From: CALJFL01 sp047633055
GTDB lineage: Bacteria > Pseudomonadota > Gammaproteobacteria > Pseudomonadales > Halieaceae
Direction: 5' to 3'
DNA length: 64,000 nt
Assembly (NCBI GenBank): GCA_047633055.1
Contig: JBLIEI010000006.1
Location: forward strand, 1 to 64,000
Under the pieces are notes generated by a model. The model was not told the DNA's origin. It was given only the letters and a program-made list of their open reading frames with translations, and made no database searches. Position numbers and translations under genes: made by a program. Shown one piece after another: positions 34,320 to 43,122 of this stretch; position 1 is the first letter of the stretch; every line of letters begins with the position of its first letter.

Positions 34320-35984
34320 CTATTTAAGCTTTCTGTAACGAACGCGCTGTGGCTGATCTGCTGCGGCACCGACACGGCTTCTGCGGTCTTCTTCGTACTC
34401 ACTGAAGTTACCCTCGTGGAATACCACATTGTCGTCATCCTCGTAGGCGAGGATATGGGTGGCGATGCGGTCGAGAAACCAGCGATCGTGGGAGATGACC
34501 ATTGCCGCTCCCGGAAATGCCAGCAGGGCTTCTTCCAGCGCCCGCAAAGTTTCCACATCAAGATCATTGGTTGGCTCGTCCAGCAGCAGTACGTTGGCGC
34601 CCTGTTTGAGAAGTTTGGCCAGATGGAGTCGATTGCGCTCGCCGCCCGACAGGTCCTTGACGAACTTCTGCTGGTCCGCGCCCTTGAAGTTAAATCGCCC
34701 CGCATAATTGCGCGAGCCTACCTCGTAATTACCAATGCGCAGTATGTCCTGGCCTTCAGATAACTCCTCCCACACCGTCTTGTCGCCATTGAGGTCATCC
34801 CGGGACTGGTCGACATAAGCGAGTTTTACGCTCTCTCCAACTTTTACGGTGCCGCCATCGGGCGTCTCCTCTCCGGTAATGATTTTGAACAGCGTGGACT
34901 TGCCCATGCCGTTGGCGCCGATGATGCCGACGATACTTCCGGGCGGCACCACAAAGCTGACGTCGTCAAAAAGCAATCTGTCGCCAAACGTCTTTTTCAG
35001 ATTATCGACCTCGAGCACGTTATCACCCAGTCGGGGTCCTGGTGGTATATAAATTTCATTGGTCTCATTGCGACTTTGAAAGTCTTGAGATTGCAGTTCT
35101 TCAAAACGCTGCAGTCTCGCCTTACTCTTTGCCTGTCGGCCCTTGGGGTTGGAGCGAACCCAGTCCAGTTCGGCTTTGATCGCCTTCTGATGAGAAGCTT
35201 CCTGGCGTTTTTCCTGTCCCAGTCGTGCTTCTTTGGCATTCAGCCAGTCGGAATAGTTGCCCTCATAGGGTATGCCGCGGCCGCGGTCGAGCTCTAGAAT
35301 CCAACCGGCTGCGTTATCGAGGAAGTAGCGATCGTGGGTGATAGCGACCACGGTGCCAGGAAAATCGTGCAGAAAGCGTTCAAGCCAGCCTACACTTTCA
35401 GCGTCCAGATGGTTGGTGGGTTCGTCAAGCAACAGCATGTCCGGGTTGGACAGCAACAGGCGACACAATGCCACCCGCCGCATCTCGCCGCCGGATAGGG
35501 TGCTGACATCGGCCCCCCAGGGGGGTAAGCGCAAGGCATCCGCTGCCACCTCCAGCTTGTGGTCCAAATTGTGAGCGTCGGTGGCCTGAATGATATCTTC
35601 CAGGCGCGCCTGCTCTTTCGCCAGAGCATCAAAATCGGCGTCGGGTTCAGCGTAATCAGCGTAAATCTTGTCCAATCCGCTTAGCGCGTCAATGGCCTCT
35701 TGAACACCCTCCTCAACATTGCCGCGCACATCTTTGTCCGTATTGAGCTGTGGTTCCTGCGGCAAGTAGCCGATGTTGATGCCGGCCTGAGGCCTGGCTT
35801 CGCCAAGTATATCCGTGTCCAGCCCGGCCATAATGCGCAGCAAGGTCGATTTTCCCGAGCCGTTCAGGCCCAGGACACCAATTTTGGCACCCGGGAAAAA
35901 TGACAGGGAAATGTCCTCGAGAATTTTCTTCTTGGGTGGCACGATCTTACCAACCCGATTCATGGTGTAGACGTACTGGGCCAT
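34320..35984 (-). CDS. ettA: Energy-dependent translational throttle EttA
   Basis: A 554-residue ABC-F protein acting at the ribosomal E-site. Two ABC cassettes carry Walker A GLNGSGKST (about residue 40) and GANGMGKST, signatures LSGGEMRRVAL and LSGGERNRLHL, and EPTNHLDA / EPTNDLDV Walker B ends. The PtIM linker between them (about 240-320) contains the basic RSNPKGRQAKSKARLQRFEEL segment. Length and start MAQYVYTMNRVGK match E. coli EttA (555). Confidence 0.96.
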   Translation of the reverse strand: MAQYVYTMNRVGKIVPPKKKILEDISLSFFPGAKIGVLGLNGSGKSTLLRIMAGLDTDILGEARPQAGINIGYLPQEPQLNTDKDVRGNVEEGVQEAIDALSGLDKIYADYAEPDADFDALAKEQARLEDIIQATDAHNLDHKLEVAADALRLPPWGADVSTLSGGEMRRVALCRLLLSNPDMLLLDEPTNHLDAESVGWLERFLHDFPGTVVAITHDRYFLDNAAGWILELDRGRGIPYEGNYSDWLNAKEARLGQEKRQEASHQKAIKAELDWVRSNPKGRQAKSKARLQRFEELQSQDFQSRNETNEIYIPPGPRLGDNVLEVDNLKKTFGDRLLFDDVSFVVPPGSIVGIIGANGMGKSTLFKIITGEETPDGGTVKVGESVKLAYVDQSRDDLNGDKTVWEELSEGQDILRIGNYEVGSRNYAGRFNFKGADQQKFVKDLSGGERNRLHLAKLLKQGANVLLLDEPTNDLDVETLRALEEALLAFPGAAMVISHDRWFLDRIATHILAYEDDDNVVFHEGNFSEYEEDRRSRVGAAADQPQRVRYRKLK

Positions 35985-36027
35985 GGTGCTCTCAGCTGCA
36001 ATAATTGAGGACGAAGTCTAGCAGTAA

Positions 36028-36787
36028 TTAAAGCGCTGGGTCAGGTCCAGTGGAGGAATAGCGCTGAGCTCGGTTTATTAATACTAACGGGCGAGGGAGC
36101 GTCCCCTGCCGATACCAGAAAGATTTCCACCCGGTACAGATGACCAAGGCGTCTGCTGTCTCTTTTGGTCTGCGGGTATCACACGCCATAATTTTTTCGC
36201 GATTGCGGTTAAAGGCCTGGTACATGCGCCTCAATTCTTCAAGTACCTGCGGGTTGTCGGTGCCAATGATGATCCGGTCCGGTCCGGACCCTGACCGTCT
36301 GAGACGGCGGATCCCTCTTTTAAAAATTCTGGATTTGAAGTTGTTTCGATCGTTATGTTGCGCCCGTCACGCTCAAGTGCCTGCTGGATACGTTCCTTTA
36401 CCCTGCCCGTGGTGCCCACAGGCACCGTTGACTGGGTACTTGCCACCTTCCGGTCCAGCAATGCTCTGCAATGGTATCGGCTACTGCCATGACCTGACTG
36501 AGGTCTGTGCCGCCATCGCTTTTGGGTGGCGTCCCCACGCAGATAAACAAATAAGTGCTTTGCTCGATGGCGTCCCCTGCTGAGGTGGTAAAAGATAGAA
36601 GCCCACTGTGAATCCCATCTATGATCAACTGGCTAAGTCCCGGTTCGTAAAAAGGCACCAGACCCTCGTTGAGTTGGCTGACCCGATCAGGATCGACGTC
36701 TACACAGGTAACTTTGTGGCCTACATCTGCAAATACCGCAGCCTGAACCAGACCGACATAGCCGCACCCAAAAATACCTACATTTAT
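36028..36787 (-). pseudogene. UDP-glucose 6-dehydrogenase pseudogene
   Basis: A decayed UDP-glucose dehydrogenase. The N-terminal Rossmann part (VGIFGCGYVGLVQAAVFADV, VPFYEPGL, FICVGTPPKSDGGTDLS) is intact, but its start codon is ATA (36787-36785). Near 36460 the frame shifts and continues as STVPVGTTGRVKERI and NPEFLKEGSAV. Near 36290 it shifts again to IIIGTDNPQVLEELRRMYQAFNRN, after which about 120 residues are missing and the C-terminal ADALVICTGWKSFW follows. The functional enzyme makes UDP-glucuronate for capsule or LPS. Lost start, two frameshifts and a large deletion make activity impossible. Confidence 0.88.
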
Positions 36788-36892
36788 TGAGGTTAAAGCC
36801 TTCTGTTTAGTTTTGATCTCTCGAGAATGTCATTAATATAAGGACGAAGGGTGATCAAAATAAAACAGTAATCGCCAAAGTGCCGCTAACCC

Positions 36893-36927
36893 TTATCTAG
36901 AGGCCGGGTTATGAGGTAGAATCCGCG
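36893..36927 (+). promoter_or_regulatory. Candidate glyA promoter
   Basis: TTATCT (36893-36898), 18 bp, TAGAAT (36917-36922), then CCGCG. The -10 plus discriminator (GTAGAATCCGCG) is identical over 12 bp to that before rpsF at 25682-25693. The start lies 76 bp before the glyA ATG. Confidence 0.45.
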
Positions 36928-36982
36928 GCTTCTATACGGGGGGTGGTATGCCATCGACCTCCCGCTCGCACAGGGAATTTCT

Positions 36983-38245
36983 ATGTTTGACAGCGATATG
37001 ACGATTGAGGGGTTTGACGACGCCATTTTTGGTGCGATTCAAGAGGAAGAGCAGCGCCAAGAAGAGCATATTGAGCTTATTGCATCCGAGAACTATGCCA
37101 GTCCCAGGGTGATGCAGGCTCAGGGCTCAGTTCTGACCAACAAATACGCAGAAGGCTACCCTGGCAAACGTTATTACGGCGGCTGCGAGTTCGTGGACAA
37201 GGCCGAGGTGCTCGCCATAGAGCGGGTTAAGGCGTTGTTTGGTGCCGATTATGCGAATGTTCAGCCACATTCGGGTTCGCAGGCAAATTCAGCCGTTTTT
37301 CTCGCGCTGTTGCAGCCAGGCGATACTATCCTGGGAATGAGCTTGGCAGACGGTGGCCATCTGACACACGGTGCCAAGCCCAGTTTCTCCGGCAAGCAGT
37401 ACAACGCGATTCAGTACGGCCTGGACAGTGACACCTGTGAGGTGGATTACGCGCAGGTTGAAGCACTGGCGTTGGAGCACAAACCCAAGATGATAATTGC
37501 CGGTTTTTCGGCCTATAGCCGAGTGATGGATTGGGCACGTTTCCGCGAGATTGCGGACAAGGTCGGTGCCTATCTTCTGGTTGATATGGCCCATGTTGCG
37601 GGCCTGGTCGCTGCGGGTATCTATCCCAACCCTGTGCCGTATGCCGATGTAGTGACGTCTACTACCCACAAAACTCTGCGGGGTCCCCGTGGGGGCGTGA
37701 TTCTGGCAAAGGCCAATGCAGATCTGGAAAAGAAATTCAATTCTGCGGTATTCCCCGGTGGTCAGGGCGGGCCACTGATGCATGTCATTGCCGCCAAGGC
37801 CGTCAGTTTTCTGGAGGCCCAGAGCGAGGAATTTGTGACCTACCAGAAACAGGTCGTGACCAATGCGCGTGCTATGGCGAAGACCTTTATAGACCGCGGT
37901 ATCAATATTGTCTCCGGTGGGACGGATAACCACCTGATGCTGGTAGACCTTATCGATAAACCCTATACCGGTAAAGATGCTGACGCGGCACTGGGCGCAG
38001 CCAATATTACGGTTAACAAGAATGCGGTTCCTGGAGATCCGCGTTCGCCGTTTATTACATCCGGCCTGCGGGTCGGTACACCGGCTATTACTACTCGCGG
38101 TTTTGGCGAGGCAGAAATCGTGGAGTTGACGGGATGGATGTGTGACGTCCTGGAGTCACTTGAGAGCGGACATTCGGAAGAGGTGATTGTCGAGGTAAAA
38201 GGGAAAGTGCTCGAAATCTGCAGTCGCTTCCCTGTTTATCGTTAA
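36983..38245 (+). CDS. glyA: Serine hydroxymethyltransferase
   Basis: A 420-residue PLP enzyme interconverting serine and glycine with transfer of a one-carbon unit to tetrahydrofolate. The PLP lysine lies in TSTTHKTLRGPRGG (about residue 232). The N-terminal EEEQRQEEHIELIASENYAS motif and C-terminal TSGLRVGTPAITTRGFG are intact. Length as in E. coli (417). No riboswitch is visible upstream. A bidirectional terminator follows. Confidence 0.97.
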   Translation: MFDSDMTIEGFDDAIFGAIQEEEQRQEEHIELIASENYASPRVMQAQGSVLTNKYAEGYPGKRYYGGCEFVDKAEVLAIERVKALFGADYANVQPHSGSQANSAVFLALLQPGDTILGMSLADGGHLTHGAKPSFSGKQYNAIQYGLDSDTCEVDYAQVEALALEHKPKMIIAGFSAYSRVMDWARFREIADKVGAYLLVDMAHVAGLVAAGIYPNPVPYADVVTSTTHKTLRGPRGGVILAKANADLEKKFNSAVFPGGQGGPLMHVIAAKAVSFLEAQSEEFVTYQKQVVTNARAMAKTFIDRGINIVSGGTDNHLMLVDLIDKPYTGKDADAALGAANITVNKNAVPGDPRSPFITSGLRVGTPAITTRGFGEAEIVELTGWMCDVLESLESGHSEEVIVEVKGKVLEICSRFPVYR

Positions 38246-38268
38246 ATTTATCAGAAGGTCTCAGGTAT

Positions 38269-38297
38269 AAAAAAACCGGCGTGAAGCCGGTTTTTTT
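38269..38297. terminator. Bidirectional Rho-independent terminator
   Basis: AAAAAACCGGC, loop GTGAA, GCCGGTTTTTTT. The A-tract and T-tract flank a perfect GC stem, so it can stop both glyA (rightward) and the EF-G gene (leftward), whose stop codons lie on either side. Confidence 0.9.
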
Positions 38298-38310
38298 ATT
38301 GCCAGAACGT

Positions 38311-40395
38311 TTAAGCGTTAGCTTTACGCTCTTTAACCTCAGCAACAACCTTTTCTGCCACATTCTTTGGGCAAGGCAGGTAGTGTGAGAACTCCATCGA
38401 GAACTGACCACGACCAGAGGTCATGGTGCGCAGTTGGCCGATATAACCAAACATCTCTGAAAGAGGTACGTCAGCCTTAATCCTAACGCCTGTTGTACCT
38501 GCATCCTGATCCTTGATCATGCCACGGCGACGGTTGAGGTCACCAATGACATCGCCGACATGATCGTCTGGCGTGAATACGTCAACTTTCATGATGGGTT
38601 CGATCAACTGCGCGCCGGCCTTAGGCATGGTCTGACGGAAGGCCCCACGTGCCGCGAGCTCAAACGCAATTGCCGAGGAGTCAACCGCGTGGAAGCCACC
38701 GTCGTACAGCTCGATTTCAACGTCCAGAACCGGGAAGCCCGCAACCGTACCTTCATTCATCAAGCTCTTAAAGCCTTTCTCCACAGCGGGGAAGAATTCC
38801 TTGGGCACGTTACCGCCCACCACCGAGGATGAAAACACGAATCCGGTTCCTGGCGCGCCAGGCTTGATGCGATAGTCGATTTTACCAAACTGACCAGAAC
38901 CACCAGACTGTTTTTTGTGCGTATAAGAATCATCAATTTCCTCAGTAATGGTTTCACGGTAGGCAACCTGCGGCTCGCCTACTGTTAGTTCAACACCGTA
39001 GGTGCGCTTCAATATGTCGACTTTTACATCCAGATGAAGCTCGCCCATGCCCTTGAGGATGGTCTCGCCAGAATCTATGTCAGTTTCAACGCGGAACGAG
39101 GGATCTTCAGCGATCATTTTGCCGATCGCGATACCCATTTTCTCAGCACCACCTTTATCCTTTGGCGCAACGGCAATGGAGATTACTGGCTCCGGGAAGA
39201 CCATGGGTTCCAGCGTGCAGGGGTGCTTGGGATCACACAATGTGTGACCCGTTTGAACATTCTTCATGCCGACAATGGCAATAATGTCACCGGCCTGTGC
39301 TTTTTCCAGTTCAGCGCGGTCGTTCGCGTGCATCTCCACCATACGGCCAATACGCTCGGTTTTACCGGTGTACGAATTGAGAATGGAGTCGCCTCGGTTT
39401 AATACCCCTGAATAAACACGCACGAAGGTCAGCGCACCGAAACGGTCATCCATAATTTTGAAGGCGAGGGCTCGAAAAGGCTCGTCGATAGAAACCAGTG
39501 CCACCTCACCGTTGGGCTCACCTTCCTCGTCGGTTAGCGGCTGAGGATCAACTTCTGTCGGTGACGGCAGGTAATCAACAACGGCGTCCAGAATCAGCTG
39601 TACGCCCTTGTCTTTGAAGGCTGAGCCACAGTAAGTGGGGAAGAAGTCCAGCTTGCGAGTACCTTCGCGGATGCAATGCTTGATAACGTCCATTTCAGGC
39701 TCGGTGCCGTCTAGATACAACTCCAAGGCCTCATCGTCTTGCTCAACGGCCGTCTCAATCAGTTTTTCGCGCCACTCTTCAACCTCATCCACCATGTTTT
39801 CTGGTACATCGGAAATATCGAATTTCTCCGGGTTACCTGGGTCCGGCCAAACGTGTGCTTTGCGGCTCAAAAGGTCAACGACGCCGATAAAATCTTCTTC
39901 GCGGCCTATTGGCAATACCATCACCAGCGGATTGGCGCCCAGAACCTTCTCAACTTGCCCAACCACATTCAGAAAATCGGCACCTATTCGATCGAGTTTG
40001 TTAACAAAGATGATACGTGCGACTTCAGATTCATTGGCGTATCGCCAGTTGGTCTCAGACTGTGGCTCAACGCCACCCGAGCCGCAGAAAACACCTACGC
40101 CGCCATCCAGTACTTTCAGCGAGCGGTAAACTTCAATGGTGAAGTCCACGTGGCCGGGAGTATCGATGATGTTCAAGCGATGATCCTTCCAGAAACAAGT
40201 CGTGGCTGCAGATTGAATGGTAATTCCGCGCTCCTGCTCCTGCTCCATAAAGTCCGTGGTTGCTGCACCATCGTGCACTTCACCGGTTTTGTGAATTTTG
40301 CCAGTCAGCTTTAGAATGCGTTCGGTGGTGGTGGTTTTTCCCGCATCAACGTGGGCAAAGATGCCGATATTCCTGTACAGCGATAAATCAGTCAT
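38311..40395 (-). CDS. Elongation factor G, second (FusA2-like) type
   Basis: A 694-residue translational GTPase. G1 AHVDAGKTTT, G2 region RGITIQSA, G3 DTPGHVDF and G4 NKLDR are intact; domains II-V follow. It differs from canonical EF-G: the start lacks the usual basic N-terminus, the switch region reads ATTCFWKDHRLNIIDTPGH without the canonical insertion, and GVGVFCGSGGVEPQSETNWR replaces [20 protein letters not shown]. It stands alone, without rpsL, rpsG or tufA, as expected for a second copy. It may serve ribosome recycling or stress translation; that split is known in some bacteria but unproven here. Confidence 0.88.
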   Translation of the reverse strand: MTDLSLYRNIGIFAHVDAGKTTTTERILKLTGKIHKTGEVHDGAATTDFMEQEQERGITIQSAATTCFWKDHRLNIIDTPGHVDFTIEVYRSLKVLDGGVGVFCGSGGVEPQSETNWRYANESEVARIIFVNKLDRIGADFLNVVGQVEKVLGANPLVMVLPIGREEDFIGVVDLLSRKAHVWPDPGNPEKFDISDVPENMVDEVEEWREKLIETAVEQDDEALELYLDGTEPEMDVIKHCIREGTRKLDFFPTYCGSAFKDKGVQLILDAVVDYLPSPTEVDPQPLTDEEGEPNGEVALVSIDEPFRALAFKIMDDRFGALTFVRVYSGVLNRGDSILNSYTGKTERIGRMVEMHANDRAELEKAQAGDIIAIVGMKNVQTGHTLCDPKHPCTLEPMVFPEPVISIAVAPKDKGGAEKMGIAIGKMIAEDPSFRVETDIDSGETILKGMGELHLDVKVDILKRTYGVELTVGEPQVAYRETITEEIDDSYTHKKQSGGSGQFGKIDYRIKPGAPGTGFVFSSSVVGGNVPKEFFPAVEKGFKSLMNEGTVAGFPVLDVEIELYDGGFHAVDSSAIAFELAARGAFRQTMPKAGAQLIEPIMKVDVFTPDDHVGDVIGDLNRRRGMIKDQDAGTTGVRIKADVPLSEMFGYIGQLRTMTSGRGQFSMEFSHYLPCPKNVAEKVVAEVKERKANA

Positions 40396-40719
40396 GGTAT
40401 TTCTCTAACATTTTGAATGTGGCTTAAAAATAGGGCGCAAAGGTACAGGAAAACGGGCCACATTGGGAGTACCCAACGCAGTCTATTTACACCTTTCAGG
40501 GCAGAGGGTATCTAGGGCTTGGTCAATATGTCGGCATTCCTGCGCATATCGGGTCGCTGACTGGCGACCCGGGGCCGTAACTTGATGTATTACCTGTGAG
40601 ATAAAAGCCGCTTCTTCGCCGTATTAAAGAGGGTCGCCCGAGTATCTCAGCGCGGCTCATATCGGGTTTATCGAAGAATAATATGTTAATCTTCAGTCAC
40701 TTAGCTTGAAGGAAAGTCC
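40396..40719. other. Divergent intergenic region EF-G / nrdR
   Basis: 324 bp with no gene. It holds a perfect hairpin GGGTCGC-tgactg-GCGACCC (about 40549-40568) without a following T-run. It should contain the promoters of both flanking genes; no clear NrdR box was recognised. Confidence 0.5.
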
Positions 40720-41214
40720 ATGCATTGCCCATTTTGTGCCGCAGATGACACTAAGGTTATTGACTCCCGCTTGGTTGCCGGCGGAGATCAGGTACGCCGC
40801 CGCCGCGAATGCATGACGTGTAAGGAGCGCTACACCACCTACGAAGTTGCAGAACTGGTGATGCCCCGAGTGATAAAGCAAAACGGTAGTCGCGAGCCTT
40901 TCAATGAAGAAAAGCTTAGGGCTGGCTTCTTGCGGGCCCTGGAAAAGCGCCCTGTGTCCATTGAGGATATAGAGGCTGTCATCAATCAGATTAAGCACGT
41001 ACTGAGGGTAACCGGTGAGCGAGAGATTAAATCGCTGGTGCTGGGTGAGTTGGTGATGGACAAGCTCAAGCGGTTGGATCAGGTCGCCTATGTCCGATTT
41101 GCGTCCGTCTACCGCAGTTTTGAGGATATTGCCGAATTTCGTCAGGCTATTGAGCGGCTCGAGGCGGAACCACAGCCTGACGGCGTAAAGAACAAGGAAG
41201 GCGAGTCGGCCTGA
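40720..41214 (+). CDS. nrdR: Transcriptional repressor NrdR
   Basis: A 164-residue NrdR, the nucleotide-sensing repressor of ribonucleotide reductase genes. The N-terminal zinc ribbon uses CPFC and CMTC (residues 3-34); the ATP-cone follows (about 49-139), with VIKQNGSREPFNEEKLRAG. Full length with a good start (AAGGAAAG upstream). It heads the usual nrdR-rib-nusB order. Confidence 0.96.
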   Translation: MHCPFCAADDTKVIDSRLVAGGDQVRRRRECMTCKERYTTYEVAELVMPRVIKQNGSREPFNEEKLRAGFLRALEKRPVSIEDIEAVINQIKHVLRVTGEREIKSLVLGELVMDKLKRLDQVAYVRFASVYRSFEDIAEFRQAIERLEAEPQPDGVKNKEGESA

Positions 41215-41256
41215 CCTTACTGCTGAATTTTAATTTCTGAGACCTTAGCCGCAACT

Positions 41257-42372
41257 GTGGACACTTCCCTAGACACCCGAATGATGACGCGAGCCCTGCA
41301 ACTGGCGCGCCGTGGTCGCTACTGGGCCAAGCCGAACCCGCATGTCGGCTGTGTGTTGGTGCGCGAAGGAACGGTTATCGGCGAGGGCTTCACTCAGTTA
41401 GCGGGGGGCAATCACGCTGAGGTTGAAGCCCTGAATCAGGCGGGTGATGCCCGCGGTGCAACTGCCTACGTGACACTCGAGCCCTGTAGCCATCAGGGCA
41501 AAACAGGGCCTTGTGCCGAGGCTTTGGTAGCAGCGGGCGTTAGCAGGGTAGTGGCTGCCACAGAGGACCCCAATCCCAGGGTCGCGGGGTCAGGTCTTGC
41601 CTTTTGCCAGGCAGCCGCATTAGATGTGACATGCGGTTTGCTCGAAACCGAAGCCAGGGCGCTTATCCCCGGTTTTATATCCCGAATGAGCCGCGGGCGT
41701 GGCCGGGTACGGGCCAAACTGGCTATGTCCTTGGATGGTCGAACAGCAATGGCGTCCGGTGAAAGCCAATGGATTACCGGCCCTGCTGCCCGCAGAGACG
41801 TGCAGCGCCTGAGAGCGGAAAGCTGCGCGATCATAACTGGCGTGGGCACCGTTTTGGCCGATGATTGTGCTTTGACGGTGAGGTATGATGATGTCTTGCT
41901 GAGTGATCCTGAGGTTGCTGGTGCGCCGCCACAGCCTCCGTTGCGCGTGGTGCTGGACTCAAGTTTGCGAACCACAGAGGGCGCCCGCATTTTGTCGCCA
42001 GATGCGCCAACCTTGATGCTTCACAGCGAGGGCGCCGTCGTTCCCGAACATTTAAAAGTTGGCAATACAGCGCTAAGTTCATTAGCACGGGGTTCGGCCG
42101 GTCTGGATCTTGTCGCACTAATGGCGTTATTGGCAGAGCGGCAATGCAACGAAATTCTGGTAGAATCTGGGCCCCGTTTGGCGGGCGCCCTGTTGCAGGC
42201 GGGACTGCTGGACGAATTAATCGTCTATATGGCCCCAACTCTGATGGGTGATAGAGCCCAGCCGTTATTGGCATTGCCCATAGATACAATGGGCGAGAAA
42301 GTCGCGCTGCACATCGTCGACATTCGAAAAGTGGGCGAGGACTGGCGCATAACGGCCAAACCCGAGAACTAG
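41257..42372 (+). CDS. ribD: Bifunctional pyrimidine deaminase/reductase RibD
   Basis: A 371-residue riboflavin enzyme: deamination, then reduction, of the GTP-cyclohydrolase II product. The deaminase domain (about 1-145) has the zinc motifs HAEVEAL and PCSHQGKTGPC; the reductase domain (about 150-368) has KLAMSLDGRTA and the ESGPRLAGALL segment. The frame opens at GTG 41257; Met9/Met10 are alternative starts and none has a strong ribosome site. First of the rib genes, 42 nt after nrdR. Confidence 0.95.
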   Translation: MDTSLDTRMMTRALQLARRGRYWAKPNPHVGCVLVREGTVIGEGFTQLAGGNHAEVEALNQAGDARGATAYVTLEPCSHQGKTGPCAEALVAAGVSRVVAATEDPNPRVAGSGLAFCQAAALDVTCGLLETEARALIPGFISRMSRGRGRVRAKLAMSLDGRTAMASGESQWITGPAARRDVQRLRAESCAIITGVGTVLADDCALTVRYDDVLLSDPEVAGAPPQPPLRVVLDSSLRTTEGARILSPDAPTLMLHSEGAVVPEHLKVGNTALSSLARGSAGLDLVALMALLAERQCNEILVESGPRLAGALLQAGLLDELIVYMAPTLMGDRAQPLLALPIDTMGEKVALHIVDIRKVGEDWRITAKPEN

Positions 42373-42391
42373 AACAGAGACGGAAGCAAAG

Positions 42392-43054
42392 ATGTTTACA
42401 GGTATTATTCAGGCAGTAGGCGAAATCGCCGCCTTGCAGCCCAGCGGCGGCGACATACGCCTGCGGGTACGAACCGGCAAACTTAGTTTGGACGATGTGG
42501 GCATTGGCGACAGCATTGCCACCAATGGGGTCTGCCTCACGGTAATTGAATTGCCAGGGGATGGCTATTGGGCCGATGTATCTGTCGAAACCATGAATTT
42601 CACTACGCTGACAGAGCTCAAGCCCGGCAGCGCCGTAAATCTCGAGAAAGCGATGACGCCAGCCAGTCGATTAGGCGGACATATTGTTAGCGGCCACATA
42701 GATGGCGTTGGTGAAGTTGTCAGCCTGGTAGAGGATGCCCGGTCCTGGCGGTTCGTGATCCGGGCGCCCGACGCACTGGCTAAATATATCGCCCACAAGG
42801 GCAGTATCTGCATAGATGGCACTAGCCTCACAGTAAATGCAGTCAGCGGTGCCGAGTTCGAGCTCAATATTATTCCGCAGACGATGGCTGAGACCGTTTT
42901 TGGCAGCTACAGCGCCGGCAGTAAAATTAACCTTGAGGTCGATGTCATTGCCCGTTATCTGGAGCGCCTTATTTTGGGTGATGCGGCGGCAGATCCGGAG
43001 TCCCGAGGTGTTTCAATGGCGTTGTTGGCTGAAAATGGATTTTTAGGACGATAG
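42392..43054 (+). CDS. ribE: Riboflavin synthase alpha subunit
   Basis: A 220-residue riboflavin synthase, dismutating 6,7-dimethyl-8-ribityllumazine to riboflavin. The internal duplication is clear: MFTGIIQAVGEI opens the first barrel, and GHIVSGHIDGVGEV opens the second; each has the GxSxxxNGVCLTV-type motif (IATNGVCLTV and ICIDGTSLTV). It lies 19 nt after ribD. Confidence 0.96.
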   Translation: MFTGIIQAVGEIAALQPSGGDIRLRVRTGKLSLDDVGIGDSIATNGVCLTVIELPGDGYWADVSVETMNFTTLTELKPGSAVNLEKAMTPASRLGGHIVSGHIDGVGEVVSLVEDARSWRFVIRAPDALAKYIAHKGSICIDGTSLTVNAVSGAEFELNIIPQTMAETVFGSYSAGSKINLEVDVIARYLERLILGDAAADPESRGVSMALLAENGFLGR

Positions 43055-43122
43055 ACTTACTAGTAGTCTTAACTACGAGTCTCAGTTATGGGTTTTAACG
43101 ACAGGAATTTTGGAAATTATTT

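Noticed and set aside
40549..40568. Hairpin GGGTCGC/GCGACCC as a terminator
   Set aside because: It lies between divergent genes and has no T-run; kept only as a note in the intergenic entry.
43055..43122. FMN riboswitch before the RibB-RibA fusion
   Set aside because: The gap is only 68 nt and lacks the conserved RFN sequence elements; none was seen before ribD or ribE either.
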